Shown piece by piece: positions 14,662-22,158 of a DNA stretch of 28,542 nucleotides. Position 1 is the stretch's first letter. Every line of letters starts with the position of its first letter. The stretch spans positions 1 through 28,542 of the forward strand of contig JAJZWQ010000020.1 in assembly GCA_021846605.1 (NCBI GenBank), written 5' to 3'. This DNA is from Bacillota bacterium. Its GTDB lineage: Bacteria; Bacillota_E; RBS10-35; JAJYVN01. Below the pieces are notes generated by a model. The model did no database searches and was not told the DNA's origin. It was given only the letters and a program-made list of their open reading frames with translations. The position numbers were made by a program, and so were the translations under genes.

Positions 14662-16923
14662 TCAACCGTCAGCGTTCGCGCGGTCGCCGTAGAGCCGGTG
14701 AAACTGATCCAGCGTGAGCAGCACCTCGCGGGACTTGCTGCCCTGATGCGGGCCGACATAGCCCCGCTGCTCCATCATGTCCACCAGGCGCCCCGCGCGG
14801 GTGAAGCCGACCCGCAGGCGGCGCTGCAGGTTGCTGACCGACGCCTGGTGGCTCTCCACCACGACGCGGAGGGCATCCACGAAGAGGGCGTCGCCCTCCC
14901 CGTCCTCAGTCTCCTCGCCCGACCCGTCCGCGTCGGCCCGGGACACCACCTCGTCGTAGTCGGGCTGCCCGTGTTCGCGCAGATACTTGAGGACGGCCTC
15001 CACCTCGGCCTCGGAGACGTACGCCCCCTGCGCCCGCAGCAGCTTCTGCGTCCCCACGGGGCGGAAGAGCATGTCGCCGCGGCCGATCAGCTTTTCGGCG
15101 CCCGCCGCGTCGAGGATCGTGCGCGAATCGACCTGCGAGGAGACGGCCAAGGCGATGCGGGTGGGGATGTTGGCCTTGATCACCCCGGTGATCACGTCCA
15201 CCGAGGGACGCTGGGTCGCCACGATCAGGTGGATCCCGGCGGCCCGCGCCATCTGCGTGAGGCGCTGGATCGCGTCCTCCACGTCGCTGCGGGCCACCAG
15301 CATGAGGTCGGCCAACTCGTCGATGACGACCACGACGAAGGGCAGGGGCGGGTCCCCGCGGCCCGGGGCCAGCTCGTTGAAGCGGCCGATGTCGCGCACG
15401 CCGGCCTCGGTGAAGACGCCGTACCGGCGCTCCATCTCCTTGACGACCGCCCGCAGGGTGGCCGCGGCCTTCCGGGGATCGGTCACCACCGGGGTCATGA
15501 GGTGGGGTGTGCCCTCGAACTGGGACAGCTCGACACGTTTGGGATCGATCAGCACCAGCTTGACCTGGTCCGGGCGCGCCTTGAAGAGGATGCTCATCAG
15601 CATGCAGTTGATCGTGATGCTCTTGCCGGACCCGGTGGCGCCCGCCACCAGCACGTGCAGCAGGCTCTCCAGCGAGGCCACCACGGGCTTGCCGGCAATG
15701 TCCTGGCCGAGGCACACGGCGAGCGGCGAGGCGGCGCGCTGGAAGTCCGGCGTCTCCATGACATCGCGCAGCGGAACCGCCTGCACGTCGCTGTTGGGCA
15801 CCTCGATGCCTACCGCTGCCTTCCCCGGGATGGGCGCGACCCGGACATCCACGGCGCGCATGCCCAGCGCGAGGTCCTGGGCCAGGGCACCGATGCGGCT
15901 CACCTTGACCCCGGGGCCCGGCTGGACCTCGAAGCGGGTGATGGTGGGCCCCTGGGTGTAGCCGGTGACGCGCGCGTCGACTCCGAAGCTGCGGAGGGCC
16001 TCCTCCAGTTGGGCGGCGCGCTGGCCGCCGTCCGGAAGATGTCCCGGGCCGCTACGCCCCCGCACCTGCCTGGACAGCAGGGCGAACGGGGGCGGCGCAT
16101 ACAACCCCCCCGGAGACAGCGGCAGGGGGCGACCCGGCGGCACGTGCCGGGGCGGAGGCGGCACCAGGAAGGGCTCGACCTCCACCTCCTCGGCCCCGCC
16201 AGGCAGGGACGAGGGGACGAGGGGCGGGGAGTCCAGGGCCGGGGCAAAGGGCTCGGGCGGCGACGGGGGCGCTGCCGCCGCCACAGCGGCCTGCGCCTCC
16301 CCCGTCGCCGGCTCGGGCACCGGTTCGGTCACGAAGGCATACATCCAGCGCCCCAGCGTGACGGCGGTCCGCACCAGTCCGCGCGGCAGCCAGAGGACGG
16401 CGCGCGCCAGGGAGAACTGCACGATCAGCAGCACGGCGCCGACCGACGCGGTCACGAGCACGATGCGCGCGCCCACGCGCCCGACGAGGCCGGCGAGCGT
16501 CCAGTCGACCGCGGCCCCGAGCAGGCCGCCGCCCTCGCCGCGGAGCCCCAGGGCAAACGCGTGCCCGCTGGGCACGCCCAGATGGAGGAACCCCGCGGCG
16601 GCCACCAACCCGATGCCCACGCCCAGCCAGCGCGAGCGCCCCGAGGTCACCAGGGACCCGGGGGCGAAGACGGCCCAAATGGCCAGGACCAACAGGCACG
16701 CGGGGAGGGCAATCGCCGCTCCGCCGACAAAGGCCCGGACCAGCCGCGCCAAAAGGCGCAGCACGCCTGATCGCCCCGGGGCCGCCAGGGAAAGGAATCC
16801 CAGTGCCGACAGCCCCAGGAGCGCCACCGCGACGATGTCTCGGCGCAGGGCGGCCGGCAGCCCGACGCGCGCCGCCCGTTTGCCCCGCTTGCGCGTGCCC
16901 TTCCGCTTGGTGCGCGCCGCCAT
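14662..16923 (-). CDS. spoIIIE: FtsK/SpoIIIE-family DNA translocase
   Basis: Septal ATPase that pumps chromosomal DNA through the division septum, into the forespore during sporulation. It has 753 aa (B. subtilis SpoIIIE 787). A Lys/Arg-rich N-terminus is followed by about four membrane spans (roughly 29-48, 63-87, 98-116, 152-171), a Pro-rich linker (200-270), and the motor: alpha domain, Walker A LVAGATGSGKSITI (425-438) and Walker B VVVVIDELADL (530-540). The C-terminal gamma domain, ending near FTRAGRLVDMMEQRGYVGPH, reads DNA polarity. ATG at 16923 lies 3 nt after the uppP stop, so the two are co-transcribed. In B. subtilis spoIIIE follows tepA and ylzJ; here those genes are nearby but inverted. 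Confidence 0.95.
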   Translation of the reverse strand: MAARTKRKGTRKRGKRAARVGLPAALRRDIVAVALLGLSALGFLSLAAPGRSGVLRLLARLVRAFVGGAAIALPACLLVLAIWAVFAPGSLVTSGRSRWLGVGIGLVAAAGFLHLGVPSGHAFALGLRGEGGGLLGAAVDWTLAGLVGRVGARIVLVTASVGAVLLIVQFSLARAVLWLPRGLVRTAVTLGRWMYAFVTEPVPEPATGEAQAAVAAAAPPSPPEPFAPALDSPPLVPSSLPGGAEEVEVEPFLVPPPPRHVPPGRPLPLSPGGLYAPPPFALLSRQVRGRSGPGHLPDGGQRAAQLEEALRSFGVDARVTGYTQGPTITRFEVQPGPGVKVSRIGALAQDLALGMRAVDVRVAPIPGKAAVGIEVPNSDVQAVPLRDVMETPDFQRAASPLAVCLGQDIAGKPVVASLESLLHVLVAGATGSGKSITINCMLMSILFKARPDQVKLVLIDPKRVELSQFEGTPHLMTPVVTDPRKAAATLRAVVKEMERRYGVFTEAGVRDIGRFNELAPGRGDPPLPFVVVVIDELADLMLVARSDVEDAIQRLTQMARAAGIHLIVATQRPSVDVITGVIKANIPTRIALAVSSQVDSRTILDAAGAEKLIGRGDMLFRPVGTQKLLRAQGAYVSEAEVEAVLKYLREHGQPDYDEVVSRADADGSGEETEDGEGDALFVDALRVVVESHQASVSNLQRRLRVGFTRAGRLVDMMEQRGYVGPHQGSKSREVLLTLDQFHRLYGDRANADG

Positions 16924-16926
16924 CGT

Positions 16927-17712
16927 TCATCCCCCGGTCAGGGTGGTCCGCATGAGACACAGGACGCCGAGCGCCAGGCAGTACCAACCGAACGGGGACA
17001 GTCCCCCGGGGCGCCGCAGCCGCCGCAGGCAGATGCGGATCGCGCAGAATCCGGCGACCGCGGCGACGGGGATCCCCACCCACAGCGCCGGATCGGCCGC
17101 CCCCCCACCACGGAGGAGCCCGCCCACCTGCAGCAGGACCGCCCCGGCCACGGTGGGCAACGAGAGCAGGAACGAGAACCGCGCGGCCTCATCGGCGCGC
17201 AGGCCGCGCCCCAGGCCCCCGATGAGCGTGATCCCCGCGCGCGAGACGCCGGGGGCCAGGGCGAACGCCTGGCACGAGCCGATCATCAGCGCGTCGCGCA
17301 TCCGCAGTGCATCCAGGGCCCGTGCGCGGCGGCCCCAGCGGCTGGCCGCCAGCAGCGCCAGCCCGCTGACGCACCATCCCAGCGCGACCGCGGTCAGGCT
17401 GCCGAACAACCGGTCCACCACGGCCTCCAGCAGCACACCGGCCAGTGCCGCGGGCAGGGTGGCCGCCAGCAGGAGCAACAGCATCTCGGTACGACGCCCG
17501 CCGCGCCGGCGCACCAAGTCCGTCGCACCGCCGGCCAGGTCTCTGACGTCCCGGGGATAGGCCGCGATCACCGCGAGGAGCGTACCGAGATGCAGGCCTG
17601 TCTCCAGGGCCAACCCCGGCCGGGAAAGGCCGAGCAGCCGTTCGGCCAAGACGAGGTGCCCGGAGGAACTCACCGGCAGGAACTCGGTCGCACCCTGCAG
17701 CGCGCCCAGCAA
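16927..17712 (-). CDS. uppP: undecaprenyl-diphosphatase
   Basis: Integral membrane phosphatase that dephosphorylates undecaprenyl pyrophosphate to recycle the carrier lipid of cell-wall synthesis; it gives background bacitracin tolerance. It has 261 aa from TTG at 17712. The two family signatures are present: QGATEFLPVSSSGHL (6-20, catalytic Glu10) and GVSRAGITLIGGLGRGLRA followed by EAARFSFLLSLP. Around seven or eight hydrophobic helices follow. The family normally begins about eight residues earlier; in-frame upstream codons (GLVGVGAWWRGAL) are open but contain no standard start, so the N-terminus may be slightly longer with a CTG or other rare start. It heads a uppP-spoIIIE unit and is divergent from tepA. 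Confidence 0.92.
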   Translation of the reverse strand: MLGALQGATEFLPVSSSGHLVLAERLLGLSRPGLALETGLHLGTLLAVIAAYPRDVRDLAGGATDLVRRRGGRRTEMLLLLLAATLPAALAGVLLEAVVDRLFGSLTAVALGWCVSGLALLAASRWGRRARALDALRMRDALMIGSCQAFALAPGVSRAGITLIGGLGRGLRADEAARFSFLLSLPTVAGAVLLQVGGLLRGGGAADPALWVGIPVAAVAGFCAIRICLRRLRRPGGLSPFGWYCLALGVLCLMRTTLTGG

Positions 17713-17952
17713 CGCGCCGCGCCACCAGGCCCCGACACCGACCAGACCAGCAAATTCCGGTTGCAGTATAGCATGGCGGGACCGGGAACCCGGCCCCTTC
17801 CCCCGATCGGCGCGACGGGGGTCGCGACCCCTTCTTCCCCCGCGGGGCCTGGCCCACCCGGGCGGCGCGCTCCCCGCAACCTACGCGCGCGGCCCGCCCG
17901 CTTAGACGGGCATACTGTCGGCGCACCTGTGGACTCGGGGGGAGGTGGGGCG

Positions 17953-17977
17953 CGGCCCCGCGGCAAGAGCGGGGCCG
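17953..17977 (+). promoter_or_regulatory. hairpin between a Shine-Dalgarno-like site and the tepA start
   Basis: CGGCCCCGC (17953-17961) and GCGGGGCCG (17969-17977) form a perfect 9-bp stem with a 7-nt loop. A textbook ribosome site GGAGGTGGGG stands just before it at 17941-17950, while the ATG of tepA is at 17991, too far in linear sequence. Folding of the stem would bring the site to about 15 nt from the ATG. Confidence 0.4.
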
Positions 17978-17990
17978 TCGCCGGAACGCC

Positions 17991-18779
17991 ATGCAGCCTG
18001 CGCGCCCAACATTCGCCGCCATCGTGGACCCGCAGTTCCCGGACCATCCCGACGGACCCACCTGGGTGGACCCGCCCGGCGCCGTGCCGCACACTGCCGA
18101 ACAGGGCGACGACGAGGCGCGGGACGGCAGCAGGGACGACGGTTCCGGACGGGACGGCCACGGCGAGCAGCGCAGCCCCTTTCACGTCCTCACGGTCATC
18201 GGACAGATCGAGGGCCACGTCAGCCTGCCGTCGCAGAACAAGACGACGCGCTACGAACACGTGCTGCCGCAACTGGTCGCCATCGAACAGGACCCCGACA
18301 TCCAGGGGCTCCTCATCCTGCTCAACACGGTGGGCGGGGACGTGGAGGCCGGACTGGCCATCGCCGAACTCATCCGCACCATGCGCAAGCCGACGGCCAG
18401 CATCGTCCTGGGCGGAGGGCACTCGATCGGGGCGCCCATCGCCGTCGCGGCGGACCGGTCGTTCATCGTGCCGACCGCGACGATGACCATCCACCCCATC
18501 CGGCTCTCCGGGATGGTGATCGGCGTCCCCCAGACCTACGAGTACCTGGACAAGATGCAGGACCGCGTCGTGCGGTTCGTGGTCGCCAATTCGCGCATCT
18601 CGCAGGAGCGCTATCGCGAACTCATGTTCCGCACGGGAGAACTCGCGCGGGACGTGGGCACGATCCTGGTGGGCGCCGAGGCGGTGCGGGAAGGGCTCAT
18701 CCACGAGGTGGGCGGGATGGACCGCGCCTTGGCGGCGCTGCAGCACCTGGCCCGCGAGGGCAAGTCGCCACGTCAGTGA
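17991..18779 (+). CDS. tepA: ClpP-like serine protease TepA
   Basis: ClpP-fold cytosolic protease; the B. subtilis homologue (YmfB/TepA) was linked to protein export and to spore small-acid-soluble protein degradation. It has 262 aa. The stretch [20 protein letters not shown] is almost word-for-word the Bacillus protein. The nucleophile is Ser145 in [13 protein letters not shown], the likely catalytic His is His168 in TIHPIRLSG, and [15 protein letters not shown] is the oxyanion segment. The first 62 residues are an acidic, disordered leader longer than usual, and ATG at 17991 has only a weak adjacent ribosome site. ylzJ follows 17 nt later, as in Bacillus. It is divergent from uppP. Confidence 0.93.
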   Translation: MQPARPTFAAIVDPQFPDHPDGPTWVDPPGAVPHTAEQGDDEARDGSRDDGSGRDGHGEQRSPFHVLTVIGQIEGHVSLPSQNKTTRYEHVLPQLVAIEQDPDIQGLLILLNTVGGDVEAGLAIAELIRTMRKPTASIVLGGGHSIGAPIAVAADRSFIVPTATMTIHPIRLSGMVIGVPQTYEYLDKMQDRVVRFVVANSRISQERYRELMFRTGELARDVGTILVGAEAVREGLIHEVGGMDRALAALQHLAREGKSPRQ

Positions 18780-18796
18780 TCGGGGGAGGGATCGCC

Positions 18797-19018
18797 ATGA
18801 TTTACAGTATTCTGCCACCCGAGGTCGTGCTGGCGGACCCCGCGGAGACGGTGCCGCCCAGCGAGACGGTACCCCTGGGCCCGGGCAGTTCCGCCGTTCT
18901 CCTCGTGCGCCGGCGGCCGGGGGGCGGCGCCACGATCCAGCGGGTCGTGTCCACCGATCCGCGCCACTTCCTGGACCCGGCGCTGGCGCCGGGCCAGGCG
19001 TGGGCCGGCGACCGCTGA
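18797..19018 (+). CDS. ylzJ: YlzJ-like small protein
   Basis: A 73-aa protein of unknown function, recognised by its opening MIYSILPPEVVLA and the late motif VVSTDPRHFLDPALAPGQ, which resemble YlzJ of Bacillus. The ATG at 18797 lies 7 nt behind GGGGGAGGG. In B. subtilis ylzJ lies between tepA and spoIIIE; here it keeps its place directly after tepA, supporting orthology. The central segment SAVLLVRRRPGGGATIQRV looks like a two-strand beta hairpin. No catalytic residues are evident. It was found by reading the frame after tepA; longer open sequence upstream in this frame overlaps tepA and is not coding. Confidence 0.85.
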   Translation: MIYSILPPEVVLADPAETVPPSETVPLGPGSSAVLLVRRRPGGGATIQRVVSTDPRHFLDPALAPGQAWAGDR

Positions 19019-19138
19019 GCGCGGGATCTCGCGACGGCCGGGTGCCCCCCACCGCCCCGAAGGATGGGCTCGCCAGGGCAGGGTGACGGCCGGGCCAGCG
19101 CGAAGAGCATGGCATGCGCCTGCCGGGGGGGTGCCGCC

Positions 19139-19858
19139 GTGGAGATCGCCCGCGACCTGCACCTGGTCCCCGGAACGAGCACCGGGAATGCCTGCCTCTA
19201 TGTCGGCCAGACCTGCGTCCTCTTCGACACCGGCATGCCGGGCGACGGCCCCCGGGTGCTGGAGTATCTGGAGCGCCTGGGGCGTCGGCCCCAGGACCTG
19301 TCCGTCATCGCGCTGACCCATGCGGACCCCGGCCACTGCGGCGCCGCCCCGTGGCTCCGGCGCAATTCCGCCGCCCGGATCTTGGCCTCCCCCGACGCCG
19401 CGGTGCTGGCGTCCCATCCCAATCCCCCGGGACTGTTGCGCTGGGCGTGGCGTAGCGCCCTGCAGTTGATGCGGCGGCCGGTGGAGCCCTTCGCCGTGGA
19501 CGGGCTGCTCGGCGAGCAGGACACCCTGGAGGGCTTCCGCGTGGTCGACACCCCAGGACACAGCCCGGGGCACATCTGCTTCTTCCGGCCCGAGGACGGC
19601 GTGCTGATCGCCGGTGACGCCGTGCGGGTGTCCGGCCGCGACTTGCTGTCCCCGCCGTTCTGGGACTCGGAGAGCGAGTGGAACGCCAGACTCTCCGTGG
19701 CCAAGCTCGCGGATCTGCCCATCCACCTGCTGATCCCCGGGCATGGGCCGCCGTTCCGGGAGCCGGCCGAACAACTCCGCCGCGTGGGGGGCCCCCCCGG
19801 CTTCCTGGAGGCCCGCCTGCGCCGGTCCGGGGAACTGGCCAAGCGGCGCCGCCCATGA
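19139..19858 (+). CDS. metallo-beta-lactamase-fold hydrolase with altered metal motif
   Basis: A 239-aa MBL-fold protein; GTG at 19139 follows a run of seven G and matches the usual N-terminus (IARDLHLVPGTSTGNACLYV). The fold's metal motifs appear in order: ALTHADPGHCG (58-68), DTPGHSPGHICF near 139, IAGDAV near 160, and LIPGHGPPF near 200. The first is unusual: the canonical HxHxDH reads H61-A-D63-P-G65-H66, replacing the second His by Asp and the Asp by Gly. Some family members use HxDxDH, but loss of the Asp should weaken the second metal site. Glyoxalase-II-like or related thioester hydrolase activity is plausible; the substrate cannot be read. It lies 120 nt after ylzJ and converges on RNase J. 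Confidence 0.82.
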   Translation: MEIARDLHLVPGTSTGNACLYVGQTCVLFDTGMPGDGPRVLEYLERLGRRPQDLSVIALTHADPGHCGAAPWLRRNSAARILASPDAAVLASHPNPPGLLRWAWRSALQLMRRPVEPFAVDGLLGEQDTLEGFRVVDTPGHSPGHICFFRPEDGVLIAGDAVRVSGRDLLSPPFWDSESEWNARLSVAKLADLPIHLLIPGHGPPFREPAEQLRRVGGPPGFLEARLRRSGELAKRRRP

Positions 19859-19883
19859 TGGGCGATGCCGCTTGGCCGCCGCC

Positions 19884-21563
19884 TCAGACCTCGGTGACCA
19901 CGGGCAGGATCACCGGCCGCCGGTGCGTGCGCTCCCACAGGAGCTGTCCGACGATCTCCCGCACCTGCCCGCGCAGGGCGTTGCCGTCCCCGGCCCGGCG
20001 CCGCCCGCGACCGGCGTTGAGCGCCTCGGCGATCCGGTCGCGGGTCTCGTCCATGAGGGACTCCGACTCTCGCACATAGACGAAGCCGCGGCTGGCCACC
20101 TCGGGGGCGCCCACCAACTCGCCCCCGTCCTTGCGGACGCAGATGGCCACGACGACGATGCCGTCCTGCGCCAACTGGCGGCGGTCGCGCATCACCACGT
20201 TCCCCACGTCGCCGACGCCCAGACCGTCCACCAGCACCCGGCCGGCGGGGACCTTCCCCGAGATGCGCGCGCCCTGGGCCGTGAACTCGAAGATGGTCCC
20301 GTTCTCCCCCATCAGGACGTGGTCCTCGGGCACCCCGGTCTCGGACGCCATGCCCGCGTTCAGCACCAGGTGGCGAAACTCGCCGTGCACCGGGACGAAC
20401 CAGCGCGGCCGGAGCAAGGTCATCATCAACTTGAGCTCTTCGCGGCTGCCGTGACCTGAGACGTGCACACCCTCATCGCGCTGGTAGACGACGCGGACGC
20501 CGAGACGGAAGAGGTTGTCGATCGTACGGTGGAAGGACTTCTCGTTCCCTGGCACCGGCGTGGCGGCCAGGACCACCGTGTCTCCCGGCACCAGGTCCAC
20601 CGCGCGATGCTCGCCGGTGGCCATGCGGCTGAGGGCGGACATCGGTTCGCCCTGGCTCCCCGTGGTGAGGATGATGACGCGCTCCGGCGGCGTGCGGCCA
20701 ATCGCCTCCGTGGGCAGCATCAACCCGTCGGGGACGCGCAGGTACCCCAACTTGGCCGCGATCTGGGCGTTGTTCTCCATACTGCGGCCGACGATGGCCA
20801 CCCGGCGGCCGACGCGGCCGGCGATATCGAACACCTGCTGCAGGCGGTGGACGTTGCTGGCAAAGGTGGTCAGCAGGACGCGGCCCGGGGCGTCGGCGAC
20901 AATGCGCGCGATGCTGCCGCCCACCTGCCGCTCCGACCCGGTGAAGCCGGGCCGCTCGGCGTTCGTGCTGTCACAGAACAGGCAGTGCACGCCCTCCCGG
21001 CCCAACCGCGTGAGCTTCTGGAAGTCGGTCACCTCGCCGTCCACGGGCGTGAGGTCGAACTTGAAGTCGCCCGTGAAGACCAGCGTGCCCACCGGGGTGC
21101 GCAGCGCGTAGCCGCGCGCCCCCGGAATGCTGTGGGTCACCAGGAAGTCCTCCACCTGAAAGCACCCCAGGGACAGGCGCTCGCCGTCGCGCAGGGGGCG
21201 TGATCCGGCCGGCAGGCGCAGGCCGTGCTCCCCCAGCTTGCCCTCCACCATCCCGAGGGTCAGGCGGCTGCCGAAGACCGGGGCCTGCACCTCTTTGAGA
21301 AGGTAAGGCATGCCGCCGATGTGGTCCTCATGGCCGTGCGTCAGCAGGATACCGCGCAGGCGCGCCTTGCGTTCCAACACGTATCCCATGTCGGGGAGAA
21401 CGATATCGATGCCGGGGAGGTCGTCTTCGGGAAAGGCCAGTCCGCAGTCCAACACCACCATGTCGTCGCCGCACTCGATCGCGAACATGTTCTTGCCGAT
21501 CTCGCCGACCCCGCCCAGCGGGGTGACGTGCACCTTCTGTTCCGTTGCCGAGATACCAAACAC
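19884..21563 (-). CDS. rnj: ribonuclease J
   Basis: RNase J has endonuclease and 5'-3' exonuclease activity and is central to mRNA decay and rRNA processing in Firmicutes. From GTG 21563 it is 559 aa (J1 in B. subtilis is 555). The MBL/beta-CASP core is intact: LGGVGEIGKN (16-25), THGHEDHIGG (75-84) with all metal ligands, VTHSIPGARG, FTGDFKFD, and the beta-CASP segments TTFASNVHRL and ITTNT-like ILTTGSQGEPMSALSRM; PVHGEFRHL supplies the last His. Position beside tepA and dapA matches rnjB (J2), but the complete metal motif looks J1-like. The start is ambiguous: GGAGGTG overlaps GTG 21563, while an in-frame ATC at 21554 is ideally spaced. It converges with the MBL gene. Confidence 0.93.
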   Translation of the reverse strand: MFGISATEQKVHVTPLGGVGEIGKNMFAIECGDDMVVLDCGLAFPEDDLPGIDIVLPDMGYVLERKARLRGILLTHGHEDHIGGMPYLLKEVQAPVFGSRLTLGMVEGKLGEHGLRLPAGSRPLRDGERLSLGCFQVEDFLVTHSIPGARGYALRTPVGTLVFTGDFKFDLTPVDGEVTDFQKLTRLGREGVHCLFCDSTNAERPGFTGSERQVGGSIARIVADAPGRVLLTTFASNVHRLQQVFDIAGRVGRRVAIVGRSMENNAQIAAKLGYLRVPDGLMLPTEAIGRTPPERVIILTTGSQGEPMSALSRMATGEHRAVDLVPGDTVVLAATPVPGNEKSFHRTIDNLFRLGVRVVYQRDEGVHVSGHGSREELKLMMTLLRPRWFVPVHGEFRHLVLNAGMASETGVPEDHVLMGENGTIFEFTAQGARISGKVPAGRVLVDGLGVGDVGNVVMRDRRQLAQDGIVVVAICVRKDGGELVGAPEVASRGFVYVRESESLMDETRDRIAEALNAGRGRRRAGDGNALRGQVREIVGQLLWERTHRRPVILPVVTEV

Positions 21564-21616
21564 CTCCAGGCGCGTTCGCCGGTGCACACAAAAACACAGC
21601 CCACCCCAAGGGGGGG

Positions 21617-21919
21617 CGGTCCGCACCGACGTTGGCTGCGTGGCAGACTCACGCAGATGCCGCTGCGGGCAGTATATCCGGGCCGCCCGGTGAACTCAAG
21701 CTTTGGGGCGGCCACATCCCAATCACGCCCACCCCGGGTCTGGGGACAGTATCTCCGTTGGTGGGGGCAAAACGCGCCAGCGACAGACGCCCACGGTCCG
21801 AAGCTGGCCGGCCGACGAGGCGCAGCCGTAGCCCCCCGCGCGGTCCGCCACCCTCCCCCGCCGGCCGGGCCGTCCCCCACACCGCCCCACCCCGTCCCGT
21901 AGATACGGTCCGCACCGAC
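21617..21919. repeat. 14-bp direct repeat CGGTCCGCACCGAC, two copies
   Basis: CGGTCCGCACCGAC occurs at 21617-21630, in the rnj leader, and at 21906-21919, about 80 nt before the first gene of the cytochrome operon. Each copy contains the dyad CGGT-ccgc-ACCG. One copy near each divergent start suggests a shared regulator site; no known operator matches. Confidence 0.6.
21671..21699 (-). promoter_or_regulatory. sigma-A promoter of rnj
   Basis: On the minus strand TTGAGT (21699-21694) and TATACT (21676-21671) are separated by exactly 17 nt: 4 of 6 and 5 of 6 matches, among the best-looking pairs in the window. The predicted start is near 21664, about 100 nt upstream of the rnj start codon. Confidence 0.7.
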
Positions 21920-21999
21920 CGGAACGAACCGGCTGTTCCACGGCGGCGCGGATCGACGCCCGGAAGACGGGAATGCTTCCATGACGGGGGGGATGGACG

Positions 22000-22158
22000 G
22001 TGGGGGCGCCGCAGTACGTGCGGTGGGGCTTCATCTCCATCACGAGGCCCAACCTCGTGGTCCTGGGGTTGATGATCATCGTGTTTGCGGCGGCGCTCAT
22101 GCTCCGCCTCCCCGACGAGCATGGCGGGGACGGGCCCGGAAAGGAGCGGAAGTCGTGA
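22000..22158 (+). CDS. 52-aa single-span membrane protein, cytochrome b operon
   Basis: The GTG at 22000, a few nt after a GGGGGGGAT ribosome site, opens a 52-residue frame. A short charged N-terminus (APQYVRWGFISITRPN) precedes one clear membrane helix (LVVLGLMIIVFAAALML), then an acidic/basic tail. Its TGA overlaps the GTG of the cytochrome b gene by 4 nt (GTGA), so the two are translationally coupled. Size, one helix and position suggest a small accessory subunit of the cytochrome complex, as small hydrophobic subunits are in b6f complexes; that role is inference. I recognise no family. Confidence 0.7.
   Translation: MGAPQYVRWGFISITRPNLVVLGLMIIVFAAALMLRLPDEHGGDGPGKERKS

Larger units (their letters stand above)
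21564..21999. other. divergent intergenic region between rnj and the cytochrome b operon
   Basis: About 430 nt without a credible gene. It holds a strong sigma-A promoter for rnj (21671-21699, minus), a transcribed leader of about 100 nt with a TGCGTG-CACGCA hairpin near its 5' end, and two exact copies of a 14-bp sequence at 21617-21630 and 21906-21919. Positions 21700-21900 are C/G-rich with no feature I can name. No clear sigma-A promoter is visible for the plus-strand operon. Confidence 0.6.

Noticed and set aside
14518..16770. 750-codon plus-strand open frame opposite spoIIIE
   Set aside because: Long stop-free antisense frames are expected at this GC content; SpoIIIE motor motifs are intact on the minus strand.
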